From: Kiritimatiellota bacterium
GTDB lineage: Bacteria > Verrucomicrobiota > Kiritimatiellia > JAAZAB01
Direction of reading: 5' to 3'
DNA length: 12,632 nt
NCBI GenBank assembly: GCA_008636095.1
Contig: VSJD01000343.1
Location: forward strand, 1-12,632
The notes under the pieces were generated by a model, which ran no database searches, had not been told where the DNA came from, and worked only from the letters and a program-made list of their open reading frames with translations. The position numbers and the translations under genes are program-made. Of this stretch, positions 6,404-12,632 are shown piece by piece. Within the stretch, counting starts at the first letter, position 1. Every line of letters starts with the position of its first letter.

Positions 6404-7041
6404 TGTATTCCGAAGATGAATTATTGCCGCTCTCGGCGCTTCAGCACCTGTTGTTCTGCGAACGGCAGTGCGCCCTGATTCATATCGAGCAGGCGTGGGA
6501 GGAAAACCGCCTGACGGCGGAAGGACGCGTCCTCCACGAGCGGGTTCATGATGCGGATGACGAGTCGCGCGGCGACGTGCGGATTGCGCGGGGCCTGCGC
6601 TTGCGTTCGTTGCGGCTGGGATTGATCGGCCAAGCGGATGTCGTGGAGTTTCATCGCCATGGCGACGCCTGGCTTCCTTTCCCCGTGGAATATAAGCGCG
6701 GCAAACCCAAAACCGGCAGCTTCGATACGGTGCAGTTGTGCGCCCAGGCGCTTTGCCTGGAGGAAATGAAGAGCGTCGCCATCAACGCCGGAGCGCTGTT
6801 CTATGGAACCACCCGCCGCCGTTTGGATGTGGTTTTTGACCAGTCCTTGCGCGATCAGACCGCTGCAGCCGCGGATCGCTTGCATCGGCTGATTGAGCGC
6901 GGTCTTACGCCGCCAGCGACTTATGAAAAGAAATGCGAAAGTTGTTCGTTGTTTTCCCTGTGCCTGCCCGGATCGGCTGGACAAAATAAGTCGGCAATGG
7001 CGTATCTTAACCGGATGATAAACGATGAAACGATTGCTTAA
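6400..7041 (+). CDS. cas4: Cas4 Fe-S exonuclease for spacer acquisition
   Basis: Cas4 trims prespacers and selects those with the right PAM and orientation, in complex with Cas1 and Cas2. The 213-aa protein shows the Fe-S cluster cysteines at C20 (in FCERQC) and C179, C182 and C188 (CESCSLFSLC). RecB-like nuclease residues are H46, D80 (GQAD), E97 and K99 (VEYKRGK), and a Q at 112 in the QhxxY-like region. Two ATGs in tandem (6400 and 6403) follow the GGAGG at 6394-6398. The second has the better spacing, but the first overlaps the upstream stop as ATGA. The 3' end overlaps cas1 by 17 bp. All key residues are present, so it should be active. Confidence 0.96.
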   Translation: MMYSEDELLPLSALQHLLFCERQCALIHIEQAWEENRLTAEGRVLHERVHDADDESRGDVRIARGLRLRSLRLGLIGQADVVEFHRHGDAWLPFPVEYKRGKPKTGSFDTVQLCAQALCLEEMKSVAINAGALFYGTTRRRLDVVFDQSLRDQTAAAADRLHRLIERGLTPPATYEKKCESCSLFSLCLPGSAGQNKSAMAYLNRMINDETIA

Positions 7042-8056
7042 CACGCTGTTTGTAACCACCCAGGGCGCCTACCTTTGCCATGAAGGGGAATCGGTGCTGG
7101 TGAAAGTGGAAAAAGAAACGCGCCTGCGGGTGCCCCTGCACATGCTCGGCGGCATTGTCTGCTTCGGCCAGGTGGCGTGCAGTCAGCCGTTGATGGGTTT
7201 GTGCGGCGAACGCGGCGTCCTGATCAGCTTCCTGACCGAGCATGGCCGGTTCCTGGCCCGCGTGCAAGGACCGGTCTCCGGCAATGTGCTGTTGCGGCGC
7301 GAACAGTACCGACGGGCGGAGCGGCCGGATGCCGCCGCCACCATTGCCCGCGCCGTGGTTCTGGGCAAGGTAGCGAATTGCCGAACCGTTTTGCAACGGG
7401 CTACGCGCGACCACGCGGAAAAAACCGGCCGCGACGAAATCGAAGTTGCTGCCCGCCGGCTGGGACACCTGCTGAAGGAACTGGAAGAACCGTTGCCTGT
7501 GGACACCTTGCGAGGCAAGGAAGGCGACGCCGCCAACACGTATTTCGGAGTGTTCAACCACCTGATTACCGCCCAGAAGGAGGCTTTCTTTTTCCATGTG
7601 CGCAGTCGGCGGCCACCGCTGGACAATATGAACGCCCTGCTTTCTTTCCTCTACACGCTCCTGGTTCACGATGCGTCCGCCGCCCTGGAATCCGTGGGGT
7701 TGGATCCGCAGGTGGGCTTCTTGCATGTGGAGCGGCCTGGCCGTCCGAGTCTGGCCTTGGATCTGATCGAGGAATTCCGGCCATTTCTCGCGGATCGTCT
7801 GGCACTTTCACTGGTCAATCTGCGCCAGTTGCAAGGCAAGGATTTTGAGCGGACGGAGTCTGGCGCAGTGACAATGAGCGATGCGGCCCGCAAAGAATTG
7901 CTGACCGCCTATCAGAAGCGCAAACAGGAGGAAATTCAACACCCCTTCCTGGACGAGACAGTGTCTATCGGCCTGTTGTTTCACGTGCAGGCATTGCTGA
8001 TGGCGCGTCATCTGCGCGGCGACTTGGACGGCTATCCACCGTTTATCTGGAAATGA
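7025..8056 (+). CDS. cas1: Cas1 integrase, type I-C
   Basis: Cas1 is the metal-dependent integrase that, with Cas2, joins new spacers to the first repeat next to the leader. The 343-aa length is normal for type I-C. The catalytic residues are all visible: E166 in GKEGDAANTYFG, H234 in VGFLHVERPGRPSLALDL, and the acidic pair D246 and E249 in LALDLIEEFRP. The N-terminal beta domain begins MKRLLNTLFVTTQGAYLCHEG, and the C-terminal part is helical. The start lies inside the cas4 3' end (17-bp overlap) and has only a weak ribosome site, so expression probably depends on coupling to cas4. Identification is very secure. Confidence 0.98.
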   Translation: MKRLLNTLFVTTQGAYLCHEGESVLVKVEKETRLRVPLHMLGGIVCFGQVACSQPLMGLCGERGVLISFLTEHGRFLARVQGPVSGNVLLRREQYRRAERPDAAATIARAVVLGKVANCRTVLQRATRDHAEKTGRDEIEVAARRLGHLLKELEEPLPVDTLRGKEGDAANTYFGVFNHLITAQKEAFFFHVRSRRPPLDNMNALLSFLYTLLVHDASAALESVGLDPQVGFLHVERPGRPSLALDLIEEFRPFLADRLALSLVNLRQLQGKDFERTESGAVTMSDAARKELLTAYQKRKQEEIQHPFLDETVSIGLLFHVQALLMARHLRGDLDGYPPFIWK

Positions 8057-8060
8057 AACC

Positions 8061-8082
8061 GTCCCGTGTCTTAGCACGGGAC
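8061..8082 (+). other. Stem-loop between cas1 and cas2
   Basis: GTCCCGTG (8061-8068) and CACGGGAC (8075-8082) form a perfect 8-bp stem with the loop TCTTAG, beginning 5 bp after the cas1 stop. No T-run follows, so it is not a standard intrinsic terminator. It could stabilise the upstream mRNA or partly attenuate cas2. Confidence 0.6.
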
Positions 8083-8134
8083 AGGGAACTTGCGCCGTAG
8101 CCTAAAGCAGGCGCATGCGGAAAGGAACTTCTTC

Positions 8135-8425
8135 ATGATGGTCTTGGTCAGTTATGATGTCAGCACGGTAGACAAGCGCGGTCAGACCCGTCTTCGCAAG
8201 GTGGCCAAGATCTGCTTGGATTATGGTCAACGGGTTCAGAACTCGGTTTTTGAATGCACTGTGGACCCCGCGCAATGGACAGCTTTCCGCCAGCGATTGG
8301 AAAATATTTATAATCCGGATCAGGACAGTCTGCGGTTCTATTATCTGGGATCTAATTGGCAGCGACGGGTGGAACACCTTGGCGCCAAAAAGGTGCCAAA
8401 TCTGGAGGGCCCCCTTTTGATTTAG
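8135..8425 (+). CDS. cas2: Cas2, structural partner of Cas1
   Basis: Cas2 is the small ferredoxin-fold dimer that bridges two Cas1 dimers during spacer integration. With the start at 8135 it is 96 aa, the usual size. It begins MMVLVSYDVST, placing the conserved Asp at residue 8, and has the family's RLRKVAKICLDYGQRVQNSVFEC segment and a short C-terminal tail. AAAGGAAC (8121-8128) supplies a ribosome site. The next codon is also ATG (8138), so the exact start is uncertain by one residue. An upstream in-frame start at 8090 would add 15 residues without family support. It lies 78 bp after cas1 and immediately before the leader. Confidence 0.97.
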   Translation: MMVLVSYDVSTVDKRGQTRLRKVAKICLDYGQRVQNSVFECTVDPAQWTAFRQRLENIYNPDQDSLRFYYLGSNWQRRVEHLGAKKVPNLEGPLLI

Positions 8426-8605
8426 CGTTCCGCGAACCTGTAACTGCCATCATTTCTTCAGATGATTCGCGGAATTTATTATTTGCGCAAAGACAACACG
8501 ATACGCTTGCAATTATTTTTTGCGTTCTTTGAAAACTGAATAATGTTCGAGATTCGCGGATTACTGGTGCTTGTTTGTTAGAGATCAATGAGTTATAGAT
8601 TAACT
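8426..8605 (+). promoter_or_regulatory. CRISPR leader
   Basis: This AT-rich, non-coding stretch lies between the cas2 stop and the first repeat. Type I leaders hold the pre-crRNA promoter and the signals for spacer integration. A tentative promoter close to the array is TTGTTT (8571-8576), 17 nt, TATAGA (8594-8599), which would start transcription near the first repeat; its match to consensus is only modest. The sequence GATTCGCGGA occurs twice in direct orientation (8464-8473 and 8551-8560). The inverted form TTCCGCGAA is at 8428-8436, paired with TTCGCGGAA at 8466-8474. A 10-bp palindrome TTTGCGCAAA lies at 8482-8491. The orientation agrees with the degenerate repeat at the far end. Confidence 0.85.
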
Positions 8606-9059
8606 GTCGCCCCCCGCGCGGGGGCGTGGATTGAAACAATAACGTTATAGCGTTATAACGTTATGATGTTGTCGCCCCCCGCGCGGGGGCGTGGATTGAA
8701 ACTCTATCGTTACGCAATTATATAAAGCAATCCGTGTCGCCCCCCGCGCGGGGGCGTGGATTGAAACCCAAGCCATATATCCGCCGTCCACCTTGCGGAC
8801 GTCGCCCCCCGCGCGGGGGCGTGGATTGAAACATTGTGTCGCCCTCCTTTGTGGCCTGTTGGCCGGGTCGCCCCCCGCGCGGGGGCGTGGATTGAAACCG
8901 ATCATCGCAAAGTCATACTGTATTGATTATGTCGCCCCCCGCGCGGGGGCGTGGATTGAAACGTGTGTTTTGACGGTTTCATGCGGTGTGTCCTTGTCGC
9001 CCCCCGCGCGGGGGCGTGGATTGAAACTAAGTGGGCATGACATACAAGCCAATTGTTAG

Positions 9060-9284
<225 letters not shown>

Positions 9285-9353
9285 TGAAACTCCTCCTTGG
9301 ACAGTGGAGGGTTGTGTCCCACTGGTCGCCCCCCGCGCGGGGGCGTGGATTGA

Positions 9354-9755
<402 letters not shown>

Positions 9756-9914
9756 TAGCGGGAAAACCGCGAGCGGGTTATCCGCGTCGCCCCCCGCGCG
9801 GGGGCGTGGATTGAAACGAGTCGTCAGAGACGCCGGTGAATATGGGATCTCAGTCGCCCCCCGCGCGGGGGCGTGGATTGAAACAATTACACGCAGAATT
9901 ATAAACGCAGGTAA

Positions 9915-10088
<174 letters not shown>

Positions 10089-10407
10089 TGATGCTATTGA
10101 GCTTGCCAAGGGGGTCGCCCCCCGCGCGGGGGCGTGGATTGAAACAGACACACGCCATTAATGTTATGGGCTTAACAGAGTCGCCCCCCGCGCGGGGGCG
10201 TGGATTGAAACTTGTCCATATCTATAATACTGATTCGTATCCGAGTCGCCCCCCGCGCGGGGGCGTGGATTGAAACTGACATTGGCATGAAAATAATACC
10301 GCCAAAGTTGGTCGCCCCCCGCGCGGGGGCGTGGATTGAAACAAGCAAATACTGCCTTGTATCGTTTTTGCCGTTGTCGCCCCCCGCGCGGGGGCGTGGA
10401 TTGAAAC

Positions 10408-10635
10408 ATTATAGCAGTATGGTGCCCGTAAACATTGGGCGTCGCCCCCCGCGCGGGGGCGTGGATTGAAACAGTACCCACGAGGGTATAGGCGGCGGTG
10501 TCGTTGTCGCCCCCCGCGCGGGGGCGTGGATTGAAACTCGCCAAGGCTGATATGATATATGCCTACATCGGTCGCCCCCCGCGCGGGGGCGTGGATTGAA
10601 ACATTATAGCAGTATGGTGCCCGTAAACATTGGGC
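10408..10635 (+). repeat. Duplicated spacer (28 and 31)
   Basis: Spacer 28 (10408-10440) and spacer 31 (10603-10635) are the same 33 bases, beginning ATTATAGCAG and ending ACATTGGGC. They are separated by two different spacers, 29 (10473-10505) and 30 (10538-10570). A slippage or recombination event between identical repeats, or two independent acquisitions of one protospacer, would explain this. Confidence 0.97.
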
Positions 10636-10901
10636 GTCGCCCCCCGCGCGGGGGCGTGGATTGAAACATGCGGTTTGAATTGGACCCGGAAACAGGCAAG
10701 CCGTCGCCCCCCGCGCGGGGGCGTGGATTGAAACCAAAAGCAGCGGCAACTGGAGCGGCCTGGCTCAGTCGCCCCCCGCGCGGGGGCGTGGATTGAAACA
10801 TGTGCGGCCGCGGAATGTTAATCAATATCGCAAAGGTCGCCCCCCGCGCGGGGGCGTGGATTGAAACTTCTAACGCCTTGATTGCTTCCTGGTGGGCCTG
10901 A

Positions 10902-11126
<225 letters not shown>

Positions 11127-11364
11127 TGAAACTCTACCTCGTATTCGGTAAGGCCAGAGTTGATTAGTCGCCCCCCGCGCGGGGGCGTGGATTGAAACCA
11201 CGCGCTGAATTGCTTTGGCGCAAGGCACACGTCGTCGCCCCCCGCGCGGGGGCGTGGATTGAAACGTCTAAACACTCATGACCACAGGCGTTGTTTCCGT
11301 CGCCCCCCGCGCGGGGGCGTGGATTGAAACATCCTGCGCACGCAATGGGCACAGCCCGACCTTG

Positions 11365-11396
11365 GTCGCCCCCCGCGCGGGGGCGTGGATTATTGA
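11365..11396 (+). repeat. Degenerate terminal CRISPR repeat
   Basis: The first 27 bases match the repeat exactly. The final five, GAAAC in all other copies, read ATTGA here. The stem and presumed cleavage site are kept, so the last spacer's 3' end can still be processed. It marks the old, leader-distal end of the array. Confidence 0.9.
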
Positions 11397-11403
11397 TTTA
11401 CGG

Positions 11404-12102
11404 TTACATTGCCGACGGCATTGGCTTATCCGGTTTTTTGGTCAAGACCTCCGCTTGATGCCGAACAATCCTTCCCTCGATCAGGTAGATCAAATCCTCG
11501 GCAATGTTGGTGGCATGGTCCGCGATCCGTTCCAAATGCCGCGAAATATGCAAAATTTGAAGCAGGGGCTCGAAGAGCTGAGCGTTCCCGGTGACCGCGG
11601 TCTTGACCTGCTGGAAAATTTCGAGATGGATGGCATCTACTTCCCCGTCGGCGGCGCAAACGGCCCGGGCCGCCGCATCGTCGAGATTTATAAAGGCATC
11701 CAGCACGTTTTTCAGCATAGCCTGGGCCTTGTCGGCCATTGTTCCCAGCCGGAACTGAATTTCAATGCGGGGCTGTTGGCAGAGAAACAGGCCGCGTTCG
11801 GCGATATGCACGGCCAGGTCGCCAATCCGTTCCAGGTCCTGGTTGATCTTGAGCACGGCAATAATGTAGCGCAAGTCGGCCGCGACCGGCTGATAGAGCG
11901 CCAGGATTTTCAGACATTCTTCTTCCACTTCCACTTCCGTGGCGTTGATCTGCGTTTCGCGGCGGAGCACTGTTTCGGCCAGGGTGGGTTCCCGGTCTTC
12001 CACGGCTCGGACCGCCATGCGCACGTCGTTTTCCACTTCGGCGCTGAGCGCCAGGAGCCGGCGTTTGAGTTGGTCGATTTCCCGCTGCATGTGTCTTTCC
12101 AT
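11404..12102 (-). CDS. phoU: PhoU, phosphate-signalling regulator
   Basis: PhoU links the Pst phosphate transporter to the PhoR/PhoB two-component system and keeps the Pho regulon off when phosphate is plentiful. The 232-aa protein has the two-fold three-helix-bundle architecture. Each half carries the metal-binding motif: LERIGDLAVHIAE around 90-102 and HLERIADHATNIAED around 189-203. GGAGG (12109-12113) lies 6 nt before the ATG, supporting this start. The C-terminus ends in a Lys/Pro-rich tail. The gene lies downstream of pstB in the same orientation, the standard pst order. Its stop codon is 7 bp from the CRISPR array end, so pre-crRNA transcription converges on it. Identification is very secure. 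Confidence 0.97.
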   Translation of the reverse strand: MERHMQREIDQLKRRLLALSAEVENDVRMAVRAVEDREPTLAETVLRRETQINATEVEVEEECLKILALYQPVAADLRYIIAVLKINQDLERIGDLAVHIAERGLFLCQQPRIEIQFRLGTMADKAQAMLKNVLDAFINLDDAAARAVCAADGEVDAIHLEIFQQVKTAVTGNAQLFEPLLQILHISRHLERIADHATNIAEDLIYLIEGRIVRHQAEVLTKKPDKPMPSAM

Positions 12103-12130
12103 ATGAGTCCTCCCAACCTAAAGAATTTAC

Positions 12131-12210
12131 CCGCTAAACACGCAAAAGGAACGCTAAAATTAAAAGAAAACGCTTTTCTTTTTTCGCGTCCTTTCGTGTG
12201 TTTCGCGAGC
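12131..12210. repeat. Imperfect inverted repeat between pstB and phoU
   Basis: The core AAAAGAAAA (12162-12170), CGC, TTTTCTTTT (12174-12182) is a perfect 9-bp dyad. Outer arms around 12131-12156 (TAAACACGCAAAAGGAACGC) and 12184-12207 (CGCGTCCTTTCGTGTGTTT) pair with a few mismatches. On the minus strand it could act as a partial terminator or mRNA stabiliser in the pstB-phoU gap. It also resembles a dispersed genomic repeat. Confidence 0.55.
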
Positions 12211-12258
12211 AATGTTCCGGTTTCTTTTCTTGTTTTTATTGCATTTCCTGATGGAAAC

Positions 12259-12340
12259 TAATTTCAAATTTCCAGTTTCCAGTTTACGTATGGCTCGATT
12301 CATATACCATCAACCATGAACCATTGACCATTTCCCATTC
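12259..12340. repeat. Short-phrase repetitive spacer DNA after pstB
   Basis: This AT-rich non-coding stretch is built from near-duplicate short words: CCAGTTT twice in tandem, AATTTCAAATTT, and ACCATCAACCATGAACCATT followed by GACCATTTCCCATTC. No gene is seen. It looks like low-complexity genomic filler or the remains of a dispersed repeat. Confidence 0.5.
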
Positions 12341-12345
12341 TCCGA

Positions 12346-12632
12346 TCACCCATACCGACCCGTGATGTAATCTTCCGTGCGTTTATCCTTTGGGTTTGCG
12401 AATATCTGCGGGGTAACTCCAAACTCGATCATTTCTCCGAGCAGCATGTAGGCCGAGTAGTCGGAAATCCGGGCCGCCTGCTGCATGTTGTGGGTAACAA
12501 TGGCAATCGTGTACCGACGGCGGAGTTCCAGCATCAGTTCCTCGATCTTAGCCGTGGAAATGGGATCGAGGGCGGAGCAGGGCTCGTCCATCAGGATCAC
12601 GTCCGGTTCCACCGCCAGGACCCTGGCAACGC
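12346..12632 (-). CDS. pstB: PstB, phosphate ABC transporter ATPase (C-terminal part)
   Basis: Only the last 94 residues are in the window; the 5' part lies beyond its end. PstB is the ATPase that powers high-affinity phosphate import through the PstA/PstC membrane channel. The visible part has Walker B with the catalytic Glu ([16 protein letters not shown]), the H-loop ([15 protein letters not shown]) and the typical end LGEMIEFG...[19 protein letters not shown], just as in full-length PstB. The reading frame continues upstream as [11 protein letters not shown], so GTG 12612 is an internal codon and not the start. It precedes phoU on the same strand with a 243-bp gap. Confidence 0.96.
   Translation of the reverse strand, partial: VARVLAVEPDVILMDEPCSALDPISTAKIEELMLELRRRYTIAIVTHNMQQAARISDYSAYMLLGEMIEFGVTPQIFANPKDKRTEDYITGRYG

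Noticed and set aside
8436..8452. A possible Pho box (CTGTAACTGCC) in the leader, given the neighbouring phoU.
   Set aside because: It matches the CTGTCAT half-site poorly and lacks a second half at the right spacing.
11278..12261. A 327-codon + strand frame running from the array end across phoU.
   Set aside because: It begins in repeat and spacer DNA and is antisense to phoU, a secure gene.

Overview
The window carries a complete type I-C CRISPR-Cas locus, an array of 43 repeats, and the 3' end of a phosphate-uptake (pst/pho) operon that meets the array tail to tail. The DNA is GC-rich. It has bacterial features (Shine-Dalgarno sites, ATGA-coupled genes, phoU and pstB). The intergenic gaps hold short dyad repeats of a kind I associate with Verrucomicrobiota/Kiritimatiellota and relatives (PVC group). 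That taxonomic guess rests on style alone and is weak.

Layout. Positions 1-93 are a promoter/operator-like region with a TATAAT box inside a perfect 9-bp inverted repeat, plus a four-codon upstream ORF. Next, all on the + strand, come cas3 (94-2307), cas5c (2329-3033), cas8c (3030-4760, with an in-frame internal start for the small subunit Cas11c) and cas7c (4794-5750). A 146-bp gap with hairpins and a 14-base match to the CRISPR repeat follows. Then come a four-helix-bundle protein of the 23S rRNA-intervening-sequence/Avd-like family (5897-6403), cas4 (6400-7041), cas1 (7025-8056) and cas2 (8135-8425). An AT-rich leader (8426-8605) precedes the array (8606-11396). On the minus strand are phoU (11404-12102) and the 3' part of pstB (12346 to beyond the window end).

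How it works together. Cas4, Cas1 and Cas2 should select and insert new spacers at the leader end. The array is transcribed on the + strand and cut within each repeat, a job done by Cas5c in type I-C because no cas6 exists. Cas5c, Cas7c, Cas8c and Cas11c form the crRNA-guided Cascade complex, which recruits Cas3 to unwind and degrade the target DNA.

Features that stand out: a non-Cas four-helix-bundle gene translationally coupled to cas4; a repeat-like fragment just upstream of it; apparent loss of two of the three catalytic positions known for Cas5d processing; a spacer present twice (spacers 28 and 31); a terminal repeat that has lost its last five bases and sits 7 bp from the phoU stop codon; and leader motifs repeated in direct and inverted orientation.
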